The position numbers and the translations under genes are program-made. A DNA stretch of 64,000 bases, taken from Dorea longicatena. Its GTDB lineage: Bacteria; Bacillota; Clostridia; Lachnospirales; Lachnospiraceae. Location: contig NZ_CP102280.1 in assembly GCF_025150085.1 (NCBI RefSeq), positions 1,251,001-1,315,000 on the forward strand, written 5' to 3'. This document shows positions 49,390 to 58,452 of this stretch, in pieces. The stretch's first letter is position 1, and each line of letters starts with the position of its first letter. The notes beneath the pieces are model-generated. The model was not told the DNA's origin and did not search any database. It saw nothing but the letters and a program-made list of their open reading frames with translations.

Positions 49390-50550
49390 ATGAATATTCG
49401 ACAGGTGACAGACGGGAAAGAAGATTATATAGAATTACTTCGAGCTGGTGACCCGGATGAATCCAGAATTCGAAAATTGCTGGAAAAAGGAGAACTGTTC
49501 TTACTGGAAGAACACGGAAAGCTCCGCACACTTTGTATAGTGATATTTTCAGAAGAAAAGAAATGTGAGATTAAGAATATCGTAACCATAAAAAAGGATC
49601 AGGGAAAAGGTTACGGCAGATATATGATACATTATATATGTGAACATTACTGTGCGCAGTATGACTGGGTATATATGAAGAAGGAACGTTGCCTGGACAT
49701 CATGGAATTTTGCGAAAAATGCGGATTTTCTGATGAAGATGAGAAATATCTGAAAAAAGAACTGATGTCTGAGATTGATACAAAACGTGTGATCAATCTC
49801 GCGATGGAAGCAGGACGGATGCTTCTGAAAAACGGAGGAGAAATTTTTCGTGTGGAAGAGACGATGATGCGGATCTGTCATAGATTTGGAGTGAAATATG
49901 TAGATTTATTCACATTGAGTCACGGACTCTTTATTTGTGCAGGAACTGATAAAGAAAAATTATATACAAAAGTTAAACAAGTACCGCTTTCTTCTACACA
50001 TCTGGGAATCGTAGCGGAAGTAAACGATCTTTCCAGAGAAATTGCAGCAGGGCATGTAGGGATAGAAGAGGCCTGGAAAAAATTAAAACAGATAAATAAA
50101 ATGCCGACAAAAAGGATATCCTATCAGATTGCAGCCGCAGGTTTGAGTGCTGGGGGACTGGGATATCTGTTGGGAGGAACACCGATGGAGGCGTTTGTGG
50201 CGATTTTTGTCGGCTGTGTCGTGTTTGCGTGGTCATTGTTTGCAGGAAAACACGGAATTTCCAAAATCCTGGTTCACATTGTAGGAGGAATTATTATTGC
50301 TTCGATGGCGTTGGCAGCAATGCAGATACCGGCATTTGGAAATCTGCGGATGGAAGGAATTGTAACAGGCGGAATCATGCCATTGGTACCGGGACTTGCT
50401 TTTGTAAATGCAATCCGTGATCTGGCGGACAGTGATTATCTGGCGGGTACAGTGAAGATGATTGATGCGGTCATGGTATTTGTATATATTGCAATCGGAG
50501 TCGGGGCAGCTCTGACGGTTTATCATCATGTGTTGGGAGGCGTTTTGTGA
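49390..50550 (+). CDS. GNAT acetyltransferase-ThrE N-domain fusion
   Basis: 386 codons, ATG 49390 after AAGGAGCAGAACGAAAA. Residues 1-124 resemble a GNAT acetyltransferase: MNIRQVTDGKEDYIELLRAG, a beta part and the acetyl-CoA loop KKDQGKGYGRYMIHYI, then MEFCEKCGF. From residue 126 (MSEIDTKRVINLAMEAGRML) it is the cytoplasmic-plus-membrane domain of threonine/serine exporters (DUF1212/ThrE): NGGEIFRVEETMMRICHRFG, SHGLFICAGT, followed by about five membrane helices (YQIAAAGLSAGGLGYLLGG; MPLVPGLAFVNAIRDLADSD). ATG 49765 could start the exporter alone, but has only a weak ribosome site. The GNAT part is shorter than stand-alone relatives I recall. Confidence 0.72.
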   Translation: MNIRQVTDGKEDYIELLRAGDPDESRIRKLLEKGELFLLEEHGKLRTLCIVIFSEEKKCEIKNIVTIKKDQGKGYGRYMIHYICEHYCAQYDWVYMKKERCLDIMEFCEKCGFSDEDEKYLKKELMSEIDTKRVINLAMEAGRMLLKNGGEIFRVEETMMRICHRFGVKYVDLFTLSHGLFICAGTDKEKLYTKVKQVPLSSTHLGIVAEVNDLSREIAAGHVGIEEAWKKLKQINKMPTKRISYQIAAAGLSAGGLGYLLGGTPMEAFVAIFVGCVVFAWSLFAGKHGISKILVHIVGGIIIASMALAAMQIPAFGNLRMEGIVTGGIMPLVPGLAFVNAIRDLADSDYLAGTVKMIDAVMVFVYIAIGVGAALTVYHHVLGGVL

Positions 50551-51026
50551 TGGTCATAAAAATTGTAGCAAATCTGGCGTGTTCGTTTATCGGGACGATA
50601 GCATATGCGGTCATGTTCCAGGTGCCCAGAAGATTTTATATAGGATGTGGAATTACGGGATCGGTGGGCTGGATGATATATAAGCTCGCTTCTGTATATT
50701 GTTCTGTTGCGGTAGCATCATTTATTGGAACAGTGTGTACTGTGCTGGTGGCAAGAATGTTGACGGTACGGCTTAAGTGTCCTATTACAATTTTCCTGAT
50801 TTCGGGAATTATCACGTTAGTACCGGGTGCCGGAATATATTTTACGGCATATTATCTGGTGACCAATCAGCTTGCTATGGCAGCGGTAAAAGGATTGGGA
50901 GCGGTAAAAGTGGCTTTTGCAATCGTGCTTGGAATTGTGTGTATCGTGTCTATTCCGAGAGAAGTTTTCCAGAAAGAATATTGGATCGAGAGAAAACTCA
51001 AAAAACAGCAAAAAGGAAAGATATGA
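50550..51026 (+). CDS. Threonine/serine exporter second subunit (ThrE_2/DUF3815)
   Basis: 158 codons; ATG 50550 overlaps the stop of the preceding gene by one base, GGAGGCGTTTTG lies before it. Almost all hydrophobic, with four or five helices: VANLACSFIGTIAYAVMFQV, GCGITGSVGWMIYKLASVY, CSVAVASFIGTVCTVLVARM, IFLISGIITLVPGAGIYFTA. The LVPGAGIY phrase is conserved in the family. In the split form of ThrE this subunit supplies the second membrane half next to the DUF1212 subunit. The pair exports amino acids or small acids; substrate here unknown. Confidence 0.88.
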   Translation: MVIKIVANLACSFIGTIAYAVMFQVPRRFYIGCGITGSVGWMIYKLASVYCSVAVASFIGTVCTVLVARMLTVRLKCPITIFLISGIITLVPGAGIYFTAYYLVTNQLAMAAVKGLGAVKVAFAIVLGIVCIVSIPREVFQKEYWIERKLKKQQKGKI

Positions 51027-51035
51027 TAGAAAAGG

Positions 51036-51065
51036 TTGCTGTCAGTTACAGACTTGTGCTACAAT
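51036..51065 (+). promoter_or_regulatory. Possible promoter of gltX
   Basis: TTGCTG (51036-51041), 18-base spacer, TACAAT (51060-51065), about 88 bases before the gene. The -35 box is only half matched. Confidence 0.4.
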
Positions 51066-51152
51066 GAAAGGACGAATAGTGTTCTAATGTATGTAGTAAT
51101 ACATAGATTTCATACATTTAAAAACAATAAGAAACAGGAGATAATGATAGTT

Positions 51153-52616
51153 ATGAGTAAGGTAAGAACAAGATTTGCACCAAGTCCTACAGGAAGAATG
51201 CATGTAGGAAACTTAAGAACAGCGTTGTATACTTATTTGATCGCAAAGCATGAAGGCGGAGATTTTATTCTCCGAATTGAGGATACAGATCAGGAACGTT
51301 TTGTGGAAGGAGCACTGGATATTATTTATCATACTCTGAAAGAAACAGGACTGGTTCACGACGAAGGTCCGGATAAAGATGGAGGAGTAGGTCCATATGT
51401 ACAGAGTGAACGTAATGCACAGGGAATTTATCTGAAATATGCAAAACAGCTGATTGAACAGGGGGATGCTTATTATTGTTTCTGCGATAAAGAGCGTCTG
51501 GAATCGCTGAAGAGTAAAGTTTCAGATGAAGATGGCGGAACAGAGATTGTTGTATATGACAAGCACTGCCTGCATTTAAGTAAAGAAGAGGTTGAGGCGA
51601 ATCTCGCAGCGGGAAAACCACATGTTATCCGTTTTAACATGCCTACAGAAGGCACAACAACATTCCATGATGAGATTTACGGAGATATTACAGTGCCGAA
51701 TGAGGAACTGGACGATCTGATCCTGATCAAGTCAGACGGATATCCGACATATAATTTTGCCAATGTTGTCGATGATCACCTGATGGGAATTACACATGTA
51801 GTGCGCGGTAATGAATATCTGTCATCTGCACCGAAGTATAATAAGATTTATGAAGCTTTTGGATGGGATGTACCGGTATATGTTCATTGTCCGCTTATTA
51901 CAGATGAGAACCATAAGAAACTGAGTAAACGTTGCGGACACTCTTCTTACGAAGATCTGATCGAGCAGGGATTTGTGACAGAGGCAGTTGTAAACTACGT
52001 AGCACTTCTTGGATGGTCACCGGAAGGAAATCAGGAGATCTTCTCACTGGAAGAACTGGTAAAAGCATTTGATTTCCATCGAATGAACAAGTCACCGGCT
52101 GTATTCGATCTTGGAAAACTGAAGTGGATGAATGGGGAATATATCAAGGCTATGGACTTCGATAAGTTTTATGAAAGAGCCGAGAAGTATGTCCGCGATG
52201 TTATTACAAAAGATTATGATCTGAAGAAGATTGCAGCACTGGTAAAATCAAGAATTGAGATTTTCCCGGATATCGAGGAACAGATTGATTTCTTTGAAGC
52301 AGTACCGGAATATGATACAGCTATGTACTGCCATAAAAAGATGAAAACGAATGAAGAAAATTCACTGGAAGTATTAAAAGAAGTTCTGCCGCTGCTGGAA
52401 GCTCAGGAAGATTACAGCAATGATGCATTATTTGCACTTCTTAAAAAGTATGTTGATGAGAAGGGCGTGAAAGTAGGATATGTAATGTGGCCAATCCGTA
52501 CTGCAGTTTCCGGAAAACAGAGCACGCCGGGTGGTGCAACAGAGATTATGGAAATTCTTGGAAAAGAAGAATCTGTAAAACGTATTAAAGACGGAATTGA
52601 ATTATTAAGCAAGTAA
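51153..52616 (+). CDS. gltX: Glutamyl-tRNA synthetase
   Basis: 487 codons; ATG 51153 gives the family start [20 protein letters not shown] and has ACAGGAGATAATGATAGTT before it. Class I synthetase that charges tRNA-Glu, and probably tRNA-Gln, with glutamate. HIGH-type motif [11 protein letters not shown] at the start, KMSKS-type loop [11 protein letters not shown] at ~255, [15 protein letters not shown] and [18 protein letters not shown] after it. The C-terminal anticodon-binding part is helical and of normal length. It stands alone, followed nine bases later by the helicase gene. Confidence 0.96.
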   Translation: MSKVRTRFAPSPTGRMHVGNLRTALYTYLIAKHEGGDFILRIEDTDQERFVEGALDIIYHTLKETGLVHDEGPDKDGGVGPYVQSERNAQGIYLKYAKQLIEQGDAYYCFCDKERLESLKSKVSDEDGGTEIVVYDKHCLHLSKEEVEANLAAGKPHVIRFNMPTEGTTTFHDEIYGDITVPNEELDDLILIKSDGYPTYNFANVVDDHLMGITHVVRGNEYLSSAPKYNKIYEAFGWDVPVYVHCPLITDENHKKLSKRCGHSSYEDLIEQGFVTEAVVNYVALLGWSPEGNQEIFSLEELVKAFDFHRMNKSPAVFDLGKLKWMNGEYIKAMDFDKFYERAEKYVRDVITKDYDLKKIAALVKSRIEIFPDIEEQIDFFEAVPEYDTAMYCHKKMKTNEENSLEVLKEVLPLLEAQEDYSNDALFALLKKYVDEKGVKVGYVMWPIRTAVSGKQSTPGGATEIMEILGKEESVKRIKDGIELLSK

Positions 52617-52625
52617 GGGGATTCT

Positions 52626-54467
52626 ATGAGTTTAAATCATGCTCAGACAGAGGCAGTCGCCCATAATAAAGGACCATGTATGGTCCTTGCCGGTCCCGGT
52701 TCAGGGAAAACTCTAACCATTGCAAAGAGAATAGAATATCTGATCATGAAGCATAAGGTAAGGCCAGAAGAAATTCTGGTCATTACCTTTACTAAGTATG
52801 CGGCTTGGGAGATGAAAAACAGGACCCGAAGTATATGTGGTCCTTCTTCTTATGCAGTAACATTCGGCACATTTCATGGAATATATTATGGAATTTTGAA
52901 ATGGGCGTATCGCCTGAATCAGTCGAATCTTTTATCGGATGAAGAAAAGTACAGGATATTAAGAGAAATTTTACCCGGAATTGACTGGGATCAGGAACCG
53001 GAGGCAGATGAAGAAAAAGATTATCTGCAGGAACTGGCGATCGAGATAGGAAATGTAAAAAATAACTGTATGGATATTGAAGAATATGAGCCGGTGAAAT
53101 ATACGACAGAGAAATTCCGCAAACTGTACAGAACCTATGAGGAGACAAAAAAGAAATATCGTAAAATTGATTTTGAGGATATGCTGATACAGTGCAGAGA
53201 TCTTTTTATGAAACGGCCGGATATCCTGAAAAAATGGCAGGAAAAATTTCAGTATATTCTTGTAGATGAATTTCAGGATGTGAATCAGGCACAATATGAT
53301 GTGGTACGGATGCTGGCGGCGCCTCAGGACAATCTGTTTGTGGTAGGGGATGATGATCAGTCAGTGTATGGATTCAGAGGGGCAAAGCCGGGAATCATGA
53401 AGGAATTTATGAAGGATTATCCAAAGGCCAGACAGATCCTTCTGGATGTCAATTATCGCAGCAGCGGATATATTGTAAAAGGGGCTCTGCGTGTGATCGG
53501 AAATAATAAAATCCGGTTTGAAAAAAAGATAGAGGCATTCAGGAAACCAGATGAGACAGTTCATGTTCAGGAAGTAAAAGATCCGGTGCAGGAAGCGGAA
53601 TATGTGTTGGAAAGGATTCGCGAATACCGGGAAAAAGGTGTATCGTATACGGAAATGGCTGTATTGTACAGGACAAATGTGGATGCAAGGGCAATGTCAG
53701 AACTGATGACGGAGTATCAGATCCCGTTTGTGATGAAAGAACATTTGAATAACATTTATGAGCATTTTATAGCACTTGATATGATCAGTTATCTCCGTTT
53801 GTCACAGGGAGAATATGACAGAAAATATTTTCTCCAGATTGCGAACCGGCCAAACCGCTATCTTACAAGAGAGAGTATGAAGACGGGAAATGTTTCTTAT
53901 GAATCACTCCGGAGATATTACCGGGATAAAGACTGGATGGTTGACAGAATCGATCAGCTGGAATGGGACATGAAGATGATCTGTGACAAGACACCGTATG
54001 CAGCCATTCAATATATACGGAAACGCATGGGATATGATGAGTTCCTGAAGGAATATGCAGCATACAGAAAGATTTCTTCGGAAGATCTTTTTGCAGTGCT
54101 CGAAGAAATCTGGCAGAACTCCAAGGGGTATGGCACCATAAAAGAATGGTTTGAACATATTGAAAGTTATGGAAAAATGCTGAAAGAACAGAATAAGAAA
54201 AACGGAGAAAAAGAAGGGGTAAACCTGATGACAATGCATGCTGCAAAGGGACTTGAGTTTGATACCGTATTTGTGATTGAAGCAAATGAGGGAAGCTGCC
54301 CATACAAGAAAGCAACTGCCAACGAAGAAATAGAAGAAGAACGCCGGCTTTTTTATGTGGCGATGACAAGAGCGAAGAGAAAGCTGGTTATCAGTTATGT
54401 AAAAGAAAAAAACGGGAAAGATCTTCTCCCTTCCCGTTTTGTATCCGAATTACTCCTCAATGTCTGA
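52626..54467 (+). CDS. UvrD/PcrA-type ATP-dependent DNA helicase
   Basis: 613 codons, ATG 52626 directly after AAGGGGATTCT. Superfamily 1A motifs in order: MSLNHAQTEAVAHNKGPCMV (Q motif), AGPGSGKTLTIAKRIEYL (Walker A), LVITFTKYAAWEMKNRT (Ia), ILVDEFQDVNQAQYDVVRML (Walker B), VVGDDDQSVYGFRGAKPGIM (III), LLDVNYRSSG (IV), LMTMHAAKGLEFDTVFVIEA (V) and RRLFYVAMTRAKRKLVISY (VI). It is about 100 residues shorter than PcrA, mainly at the C-terminus. It unwinds DNA 3' to 5' in repair or plasmid and phage replication. The end overlaps the convergent DUF1292 gene by 18 bases. Confidence 0.92.
   Translation: MSLNHAQTEAVAHNKGPCMVLAGPGSGKTLTIAKRIEYLIMKHKVRPEEILVITFTKYAAWEMKNRTRSICGPSSYAVTFGTFHGIYYGILKWAYRLNQSNLLSDEEKYRILREILPGIDWDQEPEADEEKDYLQELAIEIGNVKNNCMDIEEYEPVKYTTEKFRKLYRTYEETKKKYRKIDFEDMLIQCRDLFMKRPDILKKWQEKFQYILVDEFQDVNQAQYDVVRMLAAPQDNLFVVGDDDQSVYGFRGAKPGIMKEFMKDYPKARQILLDVNYRSSGYIVKGALRVIGNNKIRFEKKIEAFRKPDETVHVQEVKDPVQEAEYVLERIREYREKGVSYTEMAVLYRTNVDARAMSELMTEYQIPFVMKEHLNNIYEHFIALDMISYLRLSQGEYDRKYFLQIANRPNRYLTRESMKTGNVSYESLRRYYRDKDWMVDRIDQLEWDMKMICDKTPYAAIQYIRKRMGYDEFLKEYAAYRKISSEDLFAVLEEIWQNSKGYGTIKEWFEHIESYGKMLKEQNKKNGEKEGVNLMTMHAAKGLEFDTVFVIEANEGSCPYKKATANEEIEEERRLFYVAMTRAKRKLVISYVKEKNGKDLLPSRFVSELLLNV
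54409..54440. terminator. Bidirectional terminator inside the end of the helicase gene
   Basis: AAAACGGGAA (54409-54418) and TTCCCGTTTT (54431-54440) pair around a 12-base loop, with A and T runs on both outer sides. It lies before the helicase stop codon (54465-54467) and just past the end of the opposite gene, so it can stop transcripts from both directions. Confidence 0.65.
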
Positions 54468-54761
54468 TTCGTCGAATTCCTGGGAATCCATCCATTCATC
54501 AAATGCATCCGCTGCAATTTCATATTCTTCATCGTCTTCAATGTTGCCGAGGTCAGGTTCGCCGTCCTCGGTTTCATTATACTGATAAAGATAAACATCA
54601 CCAGCTTCATTCGGCTCAAGATTTTCGTCCAGAGGCAGCAGGGCAATGTATTCCTTGCCTGCAGCTTCATATACTGTGAGGATTGCACATTCGATGACTT
54701 CGTCATTGTCAAGTGTAAGCTCTACTGTGGTGTAGCCTTCTGTTTCCTTTGTGTCGCTCAT
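54450..54761 (-). CDS. Small acidic DUF1292 protein
   Basis: 103 codons on the minus strand; ATG at 54761 has AAAGGAGACTATGAT before it, while an upstream extension is a hydrophobic non-coding-like stretch without a ribosome site. The sequence MSDTKETEGYTTVELTLDND, ECAILTVYEAAGKEYIALLP, GDVYLYQYNETEDGEPDLG and the tail DEWMDSQEFDESDIEE fits DUF1292, a common clostridial family (YrzB-like) of unknown role. It is a folded beta core with a strongly acidic C-terminus. The 3' end lies inside the helicase gene on the other strand. Confidence 0.85.
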   Translation of the reverse strand: MSDTKETEGYTTVELTLDNDEVIECAILTVYEAAGKEYIALLPLDENLEPNEAGDVYLYQYNETEDGEPDLGNIEDDEEYEIAADAFDEWMDSQEFDESDIEE

Positions 54762-54903
54762 ATCATAGTCTCCTTTACTAATTTTAAAACTTATCTTAAC
54801 TTTAACAAAGAAAGCGATAAAAAGCAAGATGATAGTAGTCAAACAGACAAAAATGTTGTAAAATGTAGCTGTATGTAACGCAATAATAAGGAGGAATAAC
54901 AAC

Positions 54904-55923
54904 ATGATGAAGAAGAGAATGTTAGGAGTGATCGCAGTATTACTCGTATGCATTTTCGCATTATCCGCATGCAAAAAGGAAGCAGGAAAACCAGTGGATA
55001 ATGCAGTCAGTGAGGATACAACAGATGATTCGGAGGATACAGATCAGACAGATGATGCAGGAAAGTACAAATTTGGCTTTTCTGTAATTGATATGCAGAA
55101 TCCGTATTTTATAACACTTGAAGAGGCCGTACAGCAGGTCGTGGATAAAGAAGAGTGCACAATGGTAGTAAAAGACCCGTCGTCGGATGCGGATACGCAG
55201 GCGGAGCAGATACAGGAGATGATCGATGAGGGGATTAATGCAATCTTTCTTTGCCCGGTAGACTGGGAAAAGATTACTCCGTCATTACAGGCTTTGCAGG
55301 AGGCTGGTGTGAAGATCATCAATATAGATTCACAGGTGAAAGATACAGACTATATAGATGCCTATGTCGGTTCTAATAACAGCGAAGCGGGTAAGCTCTG
55401 TGGTAATGACCTGATTGAAAAATATCCGGATGGCGGGACAGTGGCGATTCTGGAGGCAACAAAGCAGAATTCGATCAATGACCGTATTACGGGATTTGAG
55501 CAGACAATTGCCAAAGCGGAAAAAGGATTTGAAGTCGTAGCAAGAGAAGATACCAACGGAACGTTCGACAGTGCACTGGAAGCTGCAAAAAAGATCCTGA
55601 ATGAACAGCCGGATATTACTGCGATTATGTGTGGAAATGATCAGATGGCCGTGGCAGCTAAGACTGCATTGAATCTTGCTGGAAATGATCAGACGGTTGT
55701 ATACAGTATAGACGGCTCTCCGGATATAAAAAAAGAATTAAAAAAGGCAGATGGTCAGATTGCAGGAACCGTTGCACAGTCGCCGGTCAACATCGGAAAG
55801 AAAGCGGTTGATATTGCATTGGATATTCTGGAAGGGAAAGATTTTGAAAAAGAGACATCCGTAGATGTATTTATGATCAATAAAGAGAATGTTGAAATGT
55901 ATGGCGCAGATGGATGGCAATAG
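54904..55923 (+). CDS. Orphan sugar-type ABC substrate-binding lipoprotein
   Basis: 339 codons, ATG 54904 after AAGGAGGAATAACAAC. The signal peptide ends in a lipobox (CIFALSACKKEAG); an acidic linker (VSEDTTDDSEDTDQTDD) follows. The body is a periplasmic-binding domain of the ribose/galactose type: KFGFSVIDMQNPYFITLEEA, EMIDEGINAIFLCPVDWEKI, VKIINIDSQVKDTDY, YVGSNNSEAGKLCGNDLI, ITAIMCGNDQMAVAAKTALN, GTVAQSPVNIGKKAVDIALD. No permease or ATPase gene is near; the next gene is the GH13-like protein, 30 bases away. It may serve a transporter encoded elsewhere or act as a sensor. Confidence 0.88.
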   Translation: MMKKRMLGVIAVLLVCIFALSACKKEAGKPVDNAVSEDTTDDSEDTDQTDDAGKYKFGFSVIDMQNPYFITLEEAVQQVVDKEECTMVVKDPSSDADTQAEQIQEMIDEGINAIFLCPVDWEKITPSLQALQEAGVKIINIDSQVKDTDYIDAYVGSNNSEAGKLCGNDLIEKYPDGGTVAILEATKQNSINDRITGFEQTIAKAEKGFEVVAREDTNGTFDSALEAAKKILNEQPDITAIMCGNDQMAVAAKTALNLAGNDQTVVYSIDGSPDIKKELKKADGQIAGTVAQSPVNIGKKAVDIALDILEGKDFEKETSVDVFMINKENVEMYGADGWQ

Positions 55924-55952
55924 GCGTCAGCAGACAATGGGAAGGAAATAAT

Positions 55953-57710
55953 ATGAGAGAGGTTCAGGGATATCCGTTACCGCTGGGGGTTCAGATCAGT
56001 GAGAACAAAATAAATTTTTCGATTGCAGTTCCGACAGAGAAAAAATGTCAGCTGTTAATATATCGTGCAGGAAGAAAACGACTGTACAGACAATTTGAGA
56101 TGGAGACGGCAGTGGGAGAAGTACGCTGTATTGCACTTACGGATATCGAACCGGAAGAGTATGAGTATAATTATTTGATTAATGGTGAGGTTGTTGTGGA
56201 TCCTTATGTGCAGGCGCTGGCCGGAAGAGAGCATTGGGGTGTAAAAAAAGAGACCGCCAGACATGAAATCAGAGGCCGTTTTCTGTCACAGGAGTATGAC
56301 TGGGAGGGAGACCACACTTTACAGATTCCTTATCATCAGGTAATTGCCTACAGTCTGCATGTAAGGGGATTTACAAGACATGCTTCGTCGAAGGTAAAGT
56401 CGAAAGGAACGTTTCAGGGGATTATAGAAAAGATAGATTATCTTACAGATCTTGGAATTAATCAGATCCATTGTATGCCGGTGTATGAATTTGAGGAATG
56501 CCAGACATATAGAAATTACTGGGGATATGGAGAAGGGTTCTATTTTGCTCCTAAGAGTGCATATTCTTCGGATGGTGATGGGGCCAGAGGACTTAAGGAT
56601 ATGGTCAAAGCATGCCATAAAGCCGGAATAGAGGTTGTGCTTGAAATGCCGTTCTGTACAGGTGCAGATAAGATGATGATGCTGGAATGCCTGCGGTATT
56701 ATGTGATGGAATATCATATAGATGGTTTTATACTGAACCCATTGGTCATTCCGATAGAAAGTGTTCATGCAGATCCGGTTTTGAAAAAAACAAAGATAAT
56801 GGAACACGAACTGGGATTCCAGACAGTGATGCGTCGTTTCCTTAAAGGCGATGAAGGCATGATTCCGGATGTGATTTACTGGCTTAAGCATCATTCAGAG
56901 AAACAGGGAATATTTAATTGTATTACAGATCAGAACGGTTTTACTTTAAATGATCTTGTATCCTATGACTCAAAACACAATGAGGAAAATGGAGAAAAGA
57001 ATCAGGACGGACCGGATTATAATTACAGCTGGAACTGCGGGGCGGAAGGGCCAAGCAGGAAAAAAGCTGTTACAGAACTTCGAAAACATCAGATTTATAA
57101 TGCGTTTTTCCTGTTACTTCTTTCACAAGGAACACCATGTATACTGGCAGGAGATGAATTCGGTAACACCCAAAAGGGCAATAATAATGTTTACTGCCAG
57201 GACAATTCTGTCGGATGGACGGACTGGCGGGGGCTGGAAAAGAAAAAGATGTTACATGATTTTGTTAAAAAACTGATTTTATTTAGAAAAGAGCATGATC
57301 TTCTGACACCCGAGAGGGAACTTCAGGGGATTGATCTGAGTTGCTGTGGCGTTCCTGATGTATCGTATCATGGCGAGGAAGCTTGGCAGGTGCCGAAAGA
57401 AGTATCAAGCAGACAGCTTGGAGTATATTACAGTGGAGCCCGGACGAAGAATGCGGATTGCTATGTGGCATATAATATGCACTGGCTGGAGCACGTATTT
57501 GCGCTGCCGGCGTTGCCTAAGGGATATGGGTGGTATGTAAGAGCAACGACAGATCGTGGAATTCTGGATTACCCGGAACTTTTAAAAGACCAGAAAAAAG
57601 CAGAGTTAAAAGAGAGGTCGATCGCGGTGTTTACGGCGGACCGGATTGTGGAGGTTGAGACGAAGAAAAATGAAAGCATTACAACACTTACAGACGATCA
57701 ATCATCATAA
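55953..57710 (+). CDS. GH13 debranching-enzyme-like protein lacking catalytic residues
   Basis: 585 codons, ATG 55953 after GGAAGGAAATAAT. An N-terminal CBM48-type domain (GYPLPLGVQISENKINFSIA; RCIALTDIEPEEYEYNYLIN) is followed by a GH13 barrel of GlgX type (IAYSLHVRGFTRHASSKVKS; KIDYLTDLGINQIHCMPVYE; NYWGYGEGFYFAPKSAYSS; TLNDLVSYDSKHNEENGE; GTPCILAGDEFGNTQKGNNN). But the key positions are changed. The DVV-NH region reads EMPFCTG; the nucleophile Asp of DGFRFD is Asn262 (DGFILN); the HDG site is Gln327-Asn328-Gly. So it is probably not an active hydrolase, perhaps a glycan-binding or regulatory protein. It overlaps the DUF5662 gene by 41 bases. Confidence 0.82.
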   Translation: MREVQGYPLPLGVQISENKINFSIAVPTEKKCQLLIYRAGRKRLYRQFEMETAVGEVRCIALTDIEPEEYEYNYLINGEVVVDPYVQALAGREHWGVKKETARHEIRGRFLSQEYDWEGDHTLQIPYHQVIAYSLHVRGFTRHASSKVKSKGTFQGIIEKIDYLTDLGINQIHCMPVYEFEECQTYRNYWGYGEGFYFAPKSAYSSDGDGARGLKDMVKACHKAGIEVVLEMPFCTGADKMMMLECLRYYVMEYHIDGFILNPLVIPIESVHADPVLKKTKIMEHELGFQTVMRRFLKGDEGMIPDVIYWLKHHSEKQGIFNCITDQNGFTLNDLVSYDSKHNEENGEKNQDGPDYNYSWNCGAEGPSRKKAVTELRKHQIYNAFFLLLLSQGTPCILAGDEFGNTQKGNNNVYCQDNSVGWTDWRGLEKKKMLHDFVKKLILFRKEHDLLTPERELQGIDLSCCGVPDVSYHGEEAWQVPKEVSSRQLGVYYSGARTKNADCYVAYNMHWLEHVFALPALPKGYGWYVRATTDRGILDYPELLKDQKKAELKERSIAVFTADRIVEVETKKNESITTLTDDQSS

Positions 57711-58215
57711 ATATCTTGTTATGAAAGAATGTTTTGAAGTAGGACTTTATAAGCAGGGCCTTCTTCATGATATGTCAAAATATTCTCCGACGGAGTTCCT
57801 TGTGGGATGTAGGTACTATCAGGGAAATCGAAGTCCGAATAATGCGGAAAGAGAAGCAACCGGATATTCCTGGGCATGGCTTCATCATAAAGGACGGAAT
57901 AAGCATCATTATGAATACTGGATTGATTATAGTGTGATACCGGGGGAGGGCATGGTTGGTTTGAAAATGCCGCTTCGGTACGTGGTAGAGATGTTCATGG
58001 ATCGTATTGCAGCTTCAAAGACTTACCAGGGAGAAGCATACAGAAACTGGCATCCATTGGAATATTACGAAAAGGGTGCGGCAAGACTTGGAAAAATGAT
58101 TCATCCGGATACGGCAAAACTTTTGCATGAATTGTTAGAGATGCTGGCCGAAGAAGGAGAGGAAAAAACTTTTTCATACATTAAGCATGTACTGCTGAAA
58201 CAGAAGAAATATTAA
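57670..58215 (+). CDS. DUF5662 family protein
   Basis: 181 codons from ATG 57670, which lies inside the end of the GH13-like gene; GACGAAGAAAA is its ribosome site. The protein is rich in His and aromatic residues: LQTINHHKYLVMKECFEVGL, GLLHDMSKYSPTEFLVG, SWAWLHHKGRNKHHYEYWID, YVVEMFMDRIAASKTYQG. The repeated HH and LHDMSKY groups look like a metal site of HD-phosphohydrolase type, and DUF5662 has been linked to that fold, as I recall. The real reaction is unknown. The overlap suggests co-expression with the GH13-like gene. Confidence 0.78.
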   Translation: MKALQHLQTINHHKYLVMKECFEVGLYKQGLLHDMSKYSPTEFLVGCRYYQGNRSPNNAEREATGYSWAWLHHKGRNKHHYEYWIDYSVIPGEGMVGLKMPLRYVVEMFMDRIAASKTYQGEAYRNWHPLEYYEKGAARLGKMIHPDTAKLLHELLEMLAEEGEEKTFSYIKHVLLKQKKY

Positions 58216-58262
58216 CAGTTTATGCAATAGTTCAAAAAAATTAAAAAATTTCAAAAAAACTG

Positions 58263-58291
58263 TTGACAGAATAACAATTCTCATGTATTAT
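58263..58291 (+). promoter_or_regulatory. Promoter of the tRNA genes
   Basis: TTGACA (58263-58268), 17-base spacer, TATTAT (58286-58291), 34 bases before the first tRNA. Confidence 0.85.
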
Positions 58292-58324
58292 ATATCTTGT
58301 CTTCGCGAGAGAGCAAAGATGAAT

Positions 58325-58409
58325 GCGGAAGTGTCGGAACTGGCAGACGAGCAAGACTAAGGATCTTGTAAGCATTGCGCTTGTGTGGGTTCAAGTCCCA
58401 TCTTCCGCA
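58325..58409 (+). tRNA. tRNA-Leu (anticodon AAG), copy 1
   Basis: 85 bases. Acceptor GCGGAAG pairs with CTTCCGC (58402-58408), discriminator A. D arm TGGCAGACGAG; anticodon stem CAAGA/TCTTG with loop CTAAGGA, so the anticodon is AAG (codon CUU); long variable arm GCATTGCGC region; T arm GTGGGTTCAAGTCCCAT. No encoded CCA. G37 and the long variable arm fit leucine tRNA. An unmodified A34 would read only CUU; deamination to inosine would broaden it. Confidence 0.9.
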
Positions 58410-58452
58410 GTTACCTTTCCTGATAGGAAGGTGAAAATTACATAATGAATGC

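Noticed and set aside
54762..54974. Hydrophobic N-terminal extension of the DUF1292 gene
   Set aside because: No ribosome site, membrane-like composition unlike the family, and AAAGGAG stands right before the ATG at 54761.
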